A stretch of DNA of 64,000 nucleotides from Brevibacillus agri (GTDB lineage: Bacteria > Bacillota > Bacilli > Brevibacillales > Brevibacillaceae), in contig NZ_CP026363.1 of the NCBI RefSeq assembly GCF_004117055.1, positions 193,501 through 257,500 of the forward strand, read 5' to 3'. The first letter of the stretch is position 1; each line of letters starts with the position of its first letter. The notes below the pieces were generated by a model. It ran no database searches and was not told where the DNA came from. It saw only the letters and a list, made by a program, of their open reading frames with translations. The position numbers and the translations under genes are program-made. Positions 43,719-52,599 of this stretch are shown here, one piece after another.

Positions 43719-44492
43719 TTAAGGCATAATCTTCATGCCAAAACGATCAAATTTCCCCAAACCACCATCGTACCTTAACGGCCGAAGAGCTTGGTAAATG
43801 TTAAATTGAGGCTGTTTATTCCCAAGTGCATTTCTTGCAAACGGGTTTGGAACAAAATCTGCAATTTGCAACCCTGCAATATTTTCGGTTTTACTCGGAA
43901 AGTCAATATCCTTGAGTAAGGTTTGCATGGCGAATGGATTTACAAACATTGAACCCATTGCTTTAATGTGGTTGTACCTTAGACGAACTTGTTTATCCTG
44001 ATGTGACCTGGATTCAATAAGAATATGCCCGATTCCACCAGCATTGATCAGGAATTGACAAAAGTTCTCCATCACAATTTGCATTGCGGACAAATAGTAA
44101 TCCGATTGAATGTCTTTCTTAAAGTGCTGATCTAAATCATCCATTCGAATAACCGCACCCAAAACATTACATGGTATATTTTTCAACAAAGTATCAAGTT
44201 CGCTATAAAGCATTCTTGAGTAACTATTACTTCGGAATCTCAAGTAATGTGACTTAATTTTGCTTCTATCAACCATCCTGTTTTGGGCTTCCCGCACTTC
44301 TTTTTCATGCAGTACAAGGTCTAAAGGATTCGATAGGTCATACCATATTTGCTGTTTTATTTTGTCTAAACCTTGTTGTACCAAATGATAGTCATCTTTC
44401 TTTACAACGATACCTGCTAAGCAAAAAACAGGATTTAAAAACCCTGGATTATGAGTTGTACTTTCATCCAAATAGAGATAATATTCCGTCAT
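43719..44492 (-). CDS. DUF3800-type protein
   Basis: 257 residues. Opens YYLYLDESTTHNPGF, the Asp-Glu-Ser start of DUF3800 proteins, with later conserved LGAVIRMDD, GHILIESRSHQDKQVRLRYN and AGLQIADFVPNPFARN. The acidic residues suggest an RNase H-like fold. DUF3800 genes are common in mobile and defence regions, but no activity is known to me. Clearly AT-rich. It stands apart from the gene set on the other side of the IS110 element. Confidence 0.8.
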   Translation of the reverse strand: MTEYYLYLDESTTHNPGFLNPVFCLAGIVVKKDDYHLVQQGLDKIKQQIWYDLSNPLDLVLHEKEVREAQNRMVDRSKIKSHYLRFRSNSYSRMLYSELDTLLKNIPCNVLGAVIRMDDLDQHFKKDIQSDYYLSAMQIVMENFCQFLINAGGIGHILIESRSHQDKQVRLRYNHIKAMGSMFVNPFAMQTLLKDIDFPSKTENIAGLQIADFVPNPFARNALGNKQPQFNIYQALRPLRYDGGLGKFDRFGMKIMP

Positions 44493-44944
44493 CTTGAACT
44501 TCCTTTTCTACATAATTCCATACTATTACCGATTCGCTGTCATCATATCATTCTCCCACTATAAATTAATGTTTTCTCGCGTTTGCTCACTCATTCTTAG
44601 ATTTTCAACCATCAACATTCCAGAGAAGTGGGCGAAGCATGTAATTATGGAATATTTTTCTGGATGAGCCGGTGGCGGGAATAAAGATTCGAATCTTTTT
44701 TCCAATCTATTGGTAAATCGTATGACCGCACATTTGGATATCCACTCCATTCCCCTGACGGCTTACCCTCCCATGTCACGCTGGGTCTTCGCCCTTACAT
44801 TCCTTCGTTCTGCCTCTCAAGGTGTGGACGCCGCTTCTTGCTCCTTTACTGGGTCGTTGCCCTTACGGAATAGATCCTGCGGCTGCTCCGTGCTTCTGTT
44901 GTCATTGGTTTACTTCCAAGCTCTTGTGAGAAACGAGAATTATC

Positions 44945-46329
44945 GTTTGAATTTAAGCTACCATCTGTATTTGGGACTGGCGTACAGGTCCTAATACGTC
45001 GGACGCATTGTACGGAATGCACTTCGTGCCTAGTGTGTACAGTACGCGAATGAGCTTCCCGCAGAGTGCCACTATAGACTGCTTCTTCTTGAGCGGATTA
45101 TGACTTCGCTTCGTAAAGTAATGGTGCAACGCCTTGAATTCGGCGTTTTTGGCGACCATCGGCATCATCGCCCGAAATAGCAAGGCTCTTAGTCGGGATC
45201 GTCCACGCTTGGTAATCGTGGACTTGCCCTTCTTCTTGCCGGAACTGTTCTCTTTGAGGTTAAATCCAGCAAGACGGATGATCTGCTGCCCATGGTCATA
45301 ACCGCTAAGATCACCAACTTCAGCCAAGAAGCCCGCCAGCGTAACAACGCCGATTCCTGGTACTGTCAGCATTTCATTTGTACCTGGAATTTGTGCAAGC
45401 AATGCTTCCACTTGCGCCATGATTTCTTCAAGTTGCCTTGAGAATAGTTCATATTGTTCCAGTAAGGCCTTGAGCTCGATTTTCGCCGCCGTCAGCCCTT
45501 CGGTAAGTCCAATTGAGTTTGTGGCAGCTTGTAGGAGTTGCGCTGCACGTTTGGAGCCAACCGCTCGCTTCACGTCTTCCTTCCATCGGTTCACGATTGT
45601 ACTCGCGCCAAGCGATACAATCTCCTGTGGCGTCGGAAATTCACGAAGCGTGATGAGCGAGGCCTTTCCTTCCCAATCTTTAAACACAAGGCTGTACTCC
45701 GGAAAGAAGCGATCAAGCCAGTTCTGGATACGCCGTTGGACTTGACCGAAGTTCACCATCACCTTCTCTCGAAGGTTCATGAGAATACGAAGATCGGCAT
45801 AAACGCTCGTAGGCAATTTGGGCTCGCTGTACTTGCCATTGCGAACTAAATCAGCGATTAACCTAGCATCCTTGTAATCATTCTTCGTCGGTGAATTGTC
45901 TTCAAGTTCTTTGCTTTTATTGACGTGATGAGGATTCACGATAACGACTTTGATGTTTTCTCGATGCAGAAATTCGGCCAGTGGAAACCAGTAGTGTCCG
46001 GTTGGCTCAATGCCCAAGATGATATCCGTCTTGGCGTATTGCCGCTGAAGCTCCTTCATCCACGAAACGAGTTTCGTCAGGCCAGAATGGTCATTGCCGA
46101 ACACACAGTCCTTACCAATCTCGATTCCGCGGAAATCGACAGCTCTGGCAACATGCGTTTTCTTGGCAATATCTGCACCGACAACAAGGGTTAATTCGGT
46201 AATTTGTTGAATACGTTGATTCTGCTTTTTCGATTGCTTATACTTCATTGTGGAGTACCTCCTGTACGGGTAATTGTTCTTTGGACGGAACGTTTCCCAG
46301 TTTACAGAAGGTGCTTTTTTTATTCAAAC
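44945..46329 (-). mobile_element. IS110-family insertion element, borders approximate
   Basis: The intact transposase gene is flanked by short inverted repeats GTTTGAAT (44945-44952) and ATTCAAAC (46322-46329), offered as possible borders. The true end could lie further out: 44493-44944 (450 bp) has no gene and its part from about 44700 is higher in G/C than the island around it, so it may belong to the element. Confidence 0.55.
44953..46248 (-). CDS. IS110-family transposase
   Basis: 431 residues. N-terminal DEDD RuvC-like domain (LTLVVGADIAKKTHVARAVD, ILGIEPTGHYWFPLAEFL, NDYKDARLIADLVRNGKYS) and C-terminal Tnp_20 domain with the Ser-type motif region (PGIGVVTLAGFLAEVGDL, IIRLAGFNLKENSSGKKKGK, RGRSRLRALLFRAM). 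GGAGG precedes the ATG. Members use a structured element-encoded RNA to choose target and donor sites. The frame is intact. Confidence 0.93.
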   Translation of the reverse strand: MKYKQSKKQNQRIQQITELTLVVGADIAKKTHVARAVDFRGIEIGKDCVFGNDHSGLTKLVSWMKELQRQYAKTDIILGIEPTGHYWFPLAEFLHRENIKVVIVNPHHVNKSKELEDNSPTKNDYKDARLIADLVRNGKYSEPKLPTSVYADLRILMNLREKVMVNFGQVQRRIQNWLDRFFPEYSLVFKDWEGKASLITLREFPTPQEIVSLGASTIVNRWKEDVKRAVGSKRAAQLLQAATNSIGLTEGLTAAKIELKALLEQYELFSRQLEEIMAQVEALLAQIPGTNEMLTVPGIGVVTLAGFLAEVGDLSGYDHGQQIIRLAGFNLKENSSGKKKGKSTITKRGRSRLRALLFRAMMPMVAKNAEFKALHHYFTKRSHNPLKKKQSIVALCGKLIRVLYTLGTKCIPYNASDVLGPVRQSQIQMVA

Positions 46330-46402
46330 CCCAAATTCATTCATTACAGGAATGGCTCCTTTTTTTCTGTAAAATCGCCATTTCAATTTAAAATTTGCAA
46401 GA

Positions 46403-46438
46403 ATAAAACGGACAGCCATCAAAAAAATCAGGCTGTCC
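46403..46438 (-). terminator. Terminator after the 46453 gene
   Basis: GGACAGCC (46410-46417) and GGCTGTCC (46431-46438) form an 8-bp stem; read leftward GTTTTATTC follows. Confidence 0.75.
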
Positions 46439-46452
46439 CTTTATTTCACATT

Positions 46453-47259
46453 CTAATCCATAAAGAAATCCCATATCCCTTTTACAACTGAACCAACACC
46501 AACCGCAACAACAGTACCCACTGCTAACGGAACCCACACTGGAGCTGAAACACTCGCTAATGCAGTCGCCGCCACACCCGTTGCTATCGTTGCCGCACCT
46601 GCTCCAGCGGCGGCTGAGATTCCTCCGCCTACCCCCTCGTTAGCCACTTTCCCAACGTATTCCGACGTAGAGATTTTTTCATCAAGCCAATCGCTTCCTG
46701 ACGATATTGCTGTAAATCCTGCTGAAATAGCCGCACCAGCAATACCAGCACTTCTTGCCACGGAAGCGACCGTAGAGGAAGTGGGCATTTTTCCTAATGC
46801 CTTTCCAGCAATTCGAGTGGTATCCGTTGAAGAAAATCCTGAAGATTGCATGGTTTTGTTTAGCCCAGCACTCTTTGCTGCCTTATTAAACGCTTCCGCA
46901 GTTTCTTTTGTTCCGACCAGATTCGTACCGTTATACTCTCCTTCAGCAACCTGTTTAACTGTCTTACTGATAGATTGTGCTGTATCTTTTACTTGGAGTC
47001 TTTTTACAACTTGTCCTGCCTGCTTTACTACGATATCATCCCTAACTGCTGTAGTAGATTGTGTCAAATGAGCTGTCGCCCCTGATAATATATTCTTTGG
47101 ATTAGCATTTAGCTTATCCTTGACCAATATCTCATGAACAACGCCATGAAGATTTTTATTTCTTCCTCCCCTTTCAAGGGCCTCAAGAGCTACTTTTGCT
47201 TCGTAAGTTTCTATCATTCCCAGTGCGACCGTGCTGGATTGATTGCTGTCCTTTGACAT
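46453..47259 (-). CDS. Putative nuclease-like domain with glycine-rich membrane tail
   Basis: 268 residues, AGGAGG upstream. Residues ~38-92 carry HGVVHEILVKDKLN, RDDIVVKQAGQ and LQVKDT: a Glu (43), Asp (75) and Gln-x-Lys (89-91) spaced like the E-D-(E/Q)xK core of PD-(D/E)xK nucleases. Residues ~165-185 and ~205-262 are hydrophobic Gly/Ala-rich stretches (AAAGAGAATIATGVAATALA, WVPLAVGTVVAVGVGSVVKG) that look membrane-inserting. The combination suggests an effector. Nuclease assignment is inference from motif spacing only. AT-rich island gene, 211 bp from the next one upstream, own terminator. Confidence 0.6.
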   Translation of the reverse strand: MSKDSNQSSTVALGMIETYEAKVALEALERGGRNKNLHGVVHEILVKDKLNANPKNILSGATAHLTQSTTAVRDDIVVKQAGQVVKRLQVKDTAQSISKTVKQVAEGEYNGTNLVGTKETAEAFNKAAKSAGLNKTMQSSGFSSTDTTRIAGKALGKMPTSSTVASVARSAGIAGAAISAGFTAISSGSDWLDEKISTSEYVGKVANEGVGGGISAAAGAGAATIATGVAATALASVSAPVWVPLAVGTVVAVGVGSVVKGIWDFFMD

Positions 47260-47470
47260 TGCAAAACCTCCTATGTCTCATATTGGATCAGTCGTGAAAA
47301 GTCTTTGAAACCCCAAACCATTCACAATCATTTCCAATACCTTTTCACTCTAAACTTCAGCTTTAATTTATTTTTCACAGAGTTCAAGGAGGTTACATAG
47401 AAAGGAACTTTGACATGATGGGCAGAGCAACTGGTGTCTCATTAATAAATTTACCTATTTTTTTGTTTTT

Positions 47471-48175
47471 TCAAGATCCCTTACTCTGTATGAAGTCGTC
47501 AATAATTTTTATGAACGGAGTGTATCCCGTTACTATTGTGACTATTGAGCTAATGAAAGCTATTATCCCAATAATGAAAGTAATAAACTTTACTATTATG
47601 TTATTCGAAAAACTGTAGTATGTCGTGTACTGAATAAGACCAGACCAATGCATAAGATATATTGGAAATGTGACAATAAATCGGACTCCTTCTCGAAACC
47701 ATACAAATGGATTTTTTATATCCCTCATTCGACTTTCTCTATTACTATCAAGAGAACCGACATAGGTTAATAACACATCATCGATTGCTCCAATTAATTC
47801 ACGTAACATTCTGATTTCGAAACTCAACCCAAACCCATGATCCATCCTCAAGTAGGTTTCCTTTATTTCGGAAATACCATTGACAATCATTTGATAATTC
47901 CTAATCATATAATTGGCTCCAGCAGGTTTATACGTGGAAGCTATTCCGTAATCACCCATTATAATCTGCATTTTCGAACTATTAAGTTTTAACCACTGAT
48001 ACTTCTCTCCATCAAATGTCTGATTCATTAGTCCGTTGGCAAATTCCCTATAATTATTGAAAAAATCAATGGAGAAGTTTCTTTTTTCATTAAATGCTTT
48101 CGCCCCAAGAATCAATCGGACCAGACCGATTACGCTAACAAACACCAATACAATTACACCAATCCATTTATCCAT
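47471..48175 (-). CDS. Membrane protein of unknown function
   Basis: 234 residues. Membrane helices at ~4-24 (IGVIVLVFVSVIGLVRLIL), ~165-182 (FIVTFPIYLMHWSGLIQY) and ~195-220 (FITFIIGIIAFISSIVTIVT), with a soluble middle region of ~130 residues (FSIDFFNNYREFANGLMNQT and LIGAIDDVLLTYVGSLDSN). No family recognised. The ATG at 48175 has AAAGGG upstream; an ATG at 48193 is in frame with a weaker site. Separated by 50 bp from the DUF6037-like gene and probably cotranscribed. Confidence 0.65.
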   Translation of the reverse strand: MDKWIGVIVLVFVSVIGLVRLILGAKAFNEKRNFSIDFFNNYREFANGLMNQTFDGEKYQWLKLNSSKMQIIMGDYGIASTYKPAGANYMIRNYQMIVNGISEIKETYLRMDHGFGLSFEIRMLRELIGAIDDVLLTYVGSLDSNRESRMRDIKNPFVWFREGVRFIVTFPIYLMHWSGLIQYTTYYSFSNNIIVKFITFIIGIIAFISSIVTIVTGYTPFIKIIDDFIQSKGS

Positions 48176-48224
48176 CCTCAATACCCTTTCCATTCCAGCT
48201 TTGCCCCACTTTTTTTGCAGGCTG

Positions 48225-48806
48225 TTAATCTGGCAAATGAAATTTTTGAGCTAAACTCTTATCGTGCGTCCAACGGCTACTGATATTTTTTCTCTTGCAT
48301 ATCAAATACGCCTCATAATCTAATAACAATCTTGTTTTATAAAGGTTCTCGGAACTGACTTTATCTCCACGCTTCTCGTTATCTCTCCAACCCATGAAAT
48401 ATATTTTGTCAGATTCTTCTATGTCTTTCCGATAAGATGCAATATCTGATGGTTCAGGAGTATTTTTAACATTTGCGAACTGAGGAATCCTTTTATTGAA
48501 TTCAGTGAAAAAGTAGAAAGTTTTGAATGGATTATCGGGATCATACTGTAACCCAAGTATCTTACGCAACTGAGTATATTTATCTCCTATATTGGTATCA
48601 ATGATAAATCCGTTGTTCACATTGACCTCAAAGTAAAAGTTATGAGCCTTAACCCCAAACATCAACTTAAATGGGATTTCATCAGTAAAAAAGAAAATAT
48701 CGAAACCGACCTTGTTATAGGTAAACGCAAACTTATATCTTTTGATCCCTTTTGCCTTCATATCAGTGTACAATTCTTTAAGTCCAGTTAGCTTCAGAGT
48801 AACCAC
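48225..48806 (-). CDS. DUF6037-like protein
   Basis: 193 residues, soluble. The pattern RYKFAFTYNKVGFDIFFFTD, FKLMFGVKAHNFYFEVNVNN, GFIIDTNIGDKY, LRKILGL and NPFKTFYFFTEFNKRIP fits the family I know as DUF6037, of unknown function. The C-terminus has SRWTHDKSLAQKFHLP. The start is a GTG with a poor site (CCAGGG). It follows the 48840 gene by 33 bp, so one transcript is likely. Confidence 0.7.
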   Translation of the reverse strand: MVTLKLTGLKELYTDMKAKGIKRYKFAFTYNKVGFDIFFFTDEIPFKLMFGVKAHNFYFEVNVNNGFIIDTNIGDKYTQLRKILGLQYDPDNPFKTFYFFTEFNKRIPQFANVKNTPEPSDIASYRKDIEESDKIYFMGWRDNEKRGDKVSSENLYKTRLLLDYEAYLICKRKNISSRWTHDKSLAQKFHLPD

Positions 48807-48839
48807 CCCTGGTAAACATTGAACCCATCGTTCAAGTGC

Positions 48840-49688
48840 TTAATTGGCAAGCTGAAATGAGCGAGCAGAAATTTTACTCATATATTCTTGCCAGTAATTT
48901 TCTTCGTCCCCTTCTATATTATGAAGCCAAAAATACATCATAATGGCTTCGAGGTGTTGCTTCTTTCCTTTAATAAATGGTTTATCAGATATTCTTCGGT
49001 AGAGCGAATTCAGATTAAACAAGTTGCTTTTCTGCTTGTAATCATAATCATATTTCCAATACGGAACATCGCTCTTTATTCTATGGCTTACTGGCCAACT
49101 ATCTTTATCGTCATAAAAGCGATGAACCCAATCACTACAAAATGCCAAAATATCAACCTTATACTTCTGCCACGTTTTTTCAACCCATTGATCCACTTCA
49201 TCGGAGATCAATAATTCATTGCTATAATTAGGCTGGCAATGAATCTGATGATAATCCTTTATAAAAGAAAATAGCATTTCTGTTTGATCTTTCAGAAAAG
49301 GATTCTTTTTCACTAATTGAGCATAGCATTCATATGACGAGCTTCTGAATTCACTATCTGAACAATATAGGTAAAACAGCTCGTCTTTTTTGAGAAAGTT
49401 TATAATCGCCCGATCCAATTTCTTATTGTACTCGTTATAAATATGAACCAGCCAATCCTGGATCTCCTCATCATAATGTGAAATACTATTCCTATACTTT
49501 TCGAGCCGCTCATTATTCAAAACAGTCTGCTCATCCAACTTGGTTGTATTCAGGTATTGATTGAAATACTCAAATACATAGTTAACACAGGTCTTCATAT
49601 TTTCCATGCGGTTTGCAAGACTGAATTCGTTCAATTGATCTTCTTTCTTCCTTCGGGCAATATATTCTTCGATTGAGAGCAAATTCAT
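48840..49688 (-). CDS. Helical protein of unknown function
   Basis: 282 residues, highly charged, mostly helix-forming, rich in Tyr and Trp (VDQWVEKTWQKYKVDILAFC, SDVPYWKYDYDYKQKSNLFN). No membrane helix, signal or known motif is seen. GCAGGTGG precedes the ATG at 49688. It starts a likely three-gene run (with the DUF6037-like and membrane protein genes) behind a hairpin that ends the ImmA/IrrE gene. Confidence 0.65.
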   Translation of the reverse strand: MNLLSIEEYIARRKKEDQLNEFSLANRMENMKTCVNYVFEYFNQYLNTTKLDEQTVLNNERLEKYRNSISHYDEEIQDWLVHIYNEYNKKLDRAIINFLKKDELFYLYCSDSEFRSSSYECYAQLVKKNPFLKDQTEMLFSFIKDYHQIHCQPNYSNELLISDEVDQWVEKTWQKYKVDILAFCSDWVHRFYDDKDSWPVSHRIKSDVPYWKYDYDYKQKSNLFNLNSLYRRISDKPFIKGKKQHLEAIMMYFWLHNIEGDEENYWQEYMSKISARSFQLAN

Positions 49689-49740
49689 CCACCTGCTTCA
49701 CCAAAATATTCAAACATAATCCTTGGAAACGATAATATGT

Positions 49741-49775
49741 AAGAAGCTCCGTTCAGGTTTGAACTGGAGCTTCTT
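49741..49775 (-). terminator. Hairpin after the XRE-ImmA/IrrE gene
   Basis: AAGAAGCTCCGTTCA pairs with TGAACTGGAGCTTCTT around GGTT with a single bulge. The downstream tract (ACATATT) is only modestly T-rich, so it may reduce rather than end transcription. Confidence 0.6.
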
Positions 49776-49786
49776 ATCGGTCTTAA

Positions 49787-50923
49787 TCATCTCTTTATCA
49801 ACCTTATAGTAGGCTCAGGTTCTTTATAGTTTAGAGTACCTTGGTCAAGATTGCAGAGCATTTCGATGTATTCTTGTGGTACGGATATCTCTTGTATTAA
49901 CTGCAATTCATTTTTGATTTTGTTCTCCAATAGCATTAAGATGCTTTTCCTTAAAACTACAGGTTCCTGTAGAGGAAAGACATCATCGAGTGGCTCTTTT
50001 GTCCTCATCTTTTTCATGGACATTTGTTTAACAAGTGATGTGTATTTACTCTCATCAATTAGCTTTAAATCTAAACACCTGTACAACATAGCGGCAATTG
50101 AAACATTCCAATATTTCTTCAGCTCCACAAAATGTAACAATGATGTTGAGGTTACTGTCTTTGCAAATGCCTCGGCTGGCAACAACAATGCTGATGCAAA
50201 CCGATTTGCTTGATTCTCCATTTCTTTAAATTCAATTCGGCTAAGTACGTCTTGATTATCGATTTCCTTGTGCATCAATATGTGTCCTAATTCATGAGCA
50301 CCATCGAATTGCCGTCTGAATGCGGATTGCTTATCATTACCAAGAAAAATAAAAGGTCTACCTTTTCGGTGCTGGCAAAAAGCATCGACCTTTTCACTAT
50401 CAGTATCTACTGAAAACACAATGACTCCATTTCTCTCCAATAAGTGGACAATATTCGTGATTGGTTTATCGCCCAGGTCCCAATGTTTTCGAACTTGTTC
50501 GGCTAATTGCTCAATCGAATTATTATTCCACTCTGAATTAAGGCAAAGGGAACTATCAGGCACGTTTAGCTCAGGGAATTCGATATACTCGGATAAATAT
50601 TCATAGATATACCCCGCTAACAATGTTTTTTGAAATTGAACTTCTTTACTCTTCTTTGTAGCTGTAGCATTTGCACGAAAAAATGTGTTACCAACATATT
50701 GTTCTTTGAACTCACGGTAAAAGAAGTTTTTTGGGAATTTAAGTGTATTGATTAACGCCAGCACTGTCTCGTGCTTTGGTGAATGCTCTCCCAGTTCAAA
50801 TTGGGATATCGCTTGTTTCGATATCCCAATTTTTTCTGCAAGGTCACTAATTGTCATTCCCCGTACTAAACGTGCCTCCCTTAGCCTTTTCGGGTTAAAC
50901 TGCGGCTCTTGTTTTACATTCAT
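49787..50923 (-). CDS. XRE helix-turn-helix protein with ImmA/IrrE metallopeptidase domain
   Basis: 378 residues. HTH at ~13-68 (LREARLVRGMTISDLAEKIG, ISKQAISQFELGEHSPK). ImmA/IrrE zinc peptidase in the second half: DGAHELGHILMHK gives HExxH, and MENQANRFASALLLPAEAF gives the third-ligand helix. About 80 residues follow without known motif. Such proteins act as self-cleaving or partner-cleaving repressors in phages, ICEs and defence loci. It follows the split gene by 31 bp, so the two were one operon. Confidence 0.9.
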   Translation of the reverse strand: MNVKQEPQFNPKRLREARLVRGMTISDLAEKIGISKQAISQFELGEHSPKHETVLALINTLKFPKNFFYREFKEQYVGNTFFRANATATKKSKEVQFQKTLLAGYIYEYLSEYIEFPELNVPDSSLCLNSEWNNNSIEQLAEQVRKHWDLGDKPITNIVHLLERNGVIVFSVDTDSEKVDAFCQHRKGRPFIFLGNDKQSAFRRQFDGAHELGHILMHKEIDNQDVLSRIEFKEMENQANRFASALLLPAEAFAKTVTSTSLLHFVELKKYWNVSIAAMLYRCLDLKLIDESKYTSLVKQMSMKKMRTKEPLDDVFPLQEPVVLRKSILMLLENKIKNELQLIQEISVPQEYIEMLCNLDQGTLNYKEPEPTIRLIKR

Positions 50924-51346
50924 AATAAGTTACTCCTAATCTGCTGAAGTTTTTCTAAGTTGAAGGGGAATTCTTTAATTTAACTACGATATCGCTGTCC
51001 TCTTTTGGTGTTTTAAGCCGAGGTTCGATATCGGAAGCTCGGTAGTTGTTCAGTGGAATAATGTCTCTTGTATTGAGGATGATGGAATCCGTAATATCTT
51101 CCTTGTAGATCCAATCCTCTTGGTCAGGTCTTAAAGCTCCCTCATAAATGATATCGGTTTAACCCCTTAAAATTTGAGTCTTTCTCCCTTATTCTCGCAT
51201 TTTCATATGCTTCTTCCCTCCTTCAACCACCTAGGAGTCTAGGAAGGAAAACGCCTAGCGTCAAGGAGATCACTTGACCCCAGACGTTTTCCTTCCTGCT
51301 TGTCAGCTAGGTTGAAGTAGGGATCATTCTGCAATCCTTTGCCATA

Positions 51347-52276
51347 CTACACTTTCACAACAAATGGTGTAATGAGTTGCAAGGCAAAGGCTTTACCAAA
51401 TTCTACAGGTGATAAATCGTACAAGCTTCCATGAATCCGTCGCTGATTATAAAAGAGCAGATAGTTTGTCACGATTTCATAGGCTTCTTGATAGCTCTGA
51501 AATTCATTCCGCTGCAAACATTCTTTCTCCAAAACACTGTGAAATGACTCAATGTGAGCGTTTTTATTGGGTGTCTTTGGAGGAATTCGCTCATGCACCG
51601 TTTGGAAATGCTGACAGGCTTCTTCAAAGGCATGGCTAATAAACTGTGGACCGTTATCCGTACGGATAACAGGGCGATCATCACAATTGAATTGCTGCCG
51701 TTTCCACAAAGCACGTTGGAGAATCTGAGCAGCATGTTTTCCTTCGCAGGTCAGTCCGAAATGGTAGTCCACGATCGCTCGATCATAGACATCAATGAGA
51801 CTCATCAGGAAAAAGAAACGCTGTTCTCCTACGATAAATCCGTATTTTACGTCCATCTCCCACAATTGATTCGGAGCGGTAATCTCTCGGGTGTTTGCCA
51901 ACTTTCGAGGATGTTTCCTTTTCTTTTGTCGTTGTGGTTGCAGGAGTTCTTCTTCTTTCAGCAAGCGGTAAACCTTTTTCTTGTTGATGACCAGTTGGTG
52001 GTCTCGCCGTAGGCAGACGGTAAGCTTTCGATATCCATAAGCAGATTCTTCATCGGCAATCAGCTCGGATAGCCATTCTTTGATTTGTTCGTCACTGACA
52101 GGTTGTCCGTCTTTTGACAACGAATAACCGGGTATAGGTCTTCCTCCGTGATAAACGCGAGGTTTTTGGGAGGCTTTGTTTTTTCGGTAATAGTAGGTTG
52201 CTTCCAGGATGCCGACAATACGTAGCACTAGTTTGGCTGTGTACCCCAGCTGTATCCACTTGTCGGCTATCTCCAT
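51347..52276 (-). CDS. IS3-family transposase OrfB
   Basis: 309 residues as an open frame, expressed as an OrfA-OrfB fusion. HTH_21-like segment (ELIADEESAYGYRKLTVCLR) then the integrase core: first Asp in NQLWEMDVKYGFI, second Asp in VIRTDNGPQFIS, Glu in NAHIESFHSVLEKE (DDE). Ends with HGSLYDLSPVEFGKA, typical of IS3 members. Confidence 0.95.
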   Translation of the reverse strand: MEIADKWIQLGYTAKLVLRIVGILEATYYYRKNKASQKPRVYHGGRPIPGYSLSKDGQPVSDEQIKEWLSELIADEESAYGYRKLTVCLRRDHQLVINKKKVYRLLKEEELLQPQRQKKRKHPRKLANTREITAPNQLWEMDVKYGFIVGEQRFFFLMSLIDVYDRAIVDYHFGLTCEGKHAAQILQRALWKRQQFNCDDRPVIRTDNGPQFISHAFEEACQHFQTVHERIPPKTPNKNAHIESFHSVLEKECLQRNEFQSYQEAYEIVTNYLLFYNQRRIHGSLYDLSPVEFGKAFALQLITPFVVKV

Positions 52277-52599
52277 TTTGTCCGATAAGCTGGGTTCACC
52301 TTTTTTACAAGATCACGAAGGATCGCGATTTCCAAGTCCTTTTCTCCCAGTAATTTCTTCAGTTTATCATTCTCCGTTTCCAGTTCCCGAAACTCTCCTG
52401 GACTTGGTGTATAGCTTGTTACAGCTTTAGCTTCGGAAGACGTATTCTGCCAATCTGCGTGTTTGGAGTCACGTATCCATCGATACAGCATTTTAGGGTC
52501 TATCCCATGCCGTCTGGCTACTTGACTAGCGTTTCCTACTTCGTGGGCTTCCTGGATCAATTGTTGTTTGAACTCGATTGAATAGCGTCTCCGTTGCAT
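52267..52599 (-). CDS. IS3-family OrfA with -1 frameshift signal
   Basis: 110 residues: HTH (RRRYSIEFKQQLIQEAHEVG, NASQVARRHGIDPKMLYRWI) and a leucine-rich coil (FRELETENDKLKKLLGEKDL). A slippery A-AAA-AAG lies at 52306-52300 (minus strand); a -1 shift there continues KKGEPSLSDK into the OrfB frame, giving the fused active transposase. Confidence 0.93.
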   Translation of the reverse strand: MQRRRYSIEFKQQLIQEAHEVGNASQVARRHGIDPKMLYRWIRDSKHADWQNTSSEAKAVTSYTPSPGEFRELETENDKLKKLLGEKDLEIAILRDLVKKVNPAYRTKWR

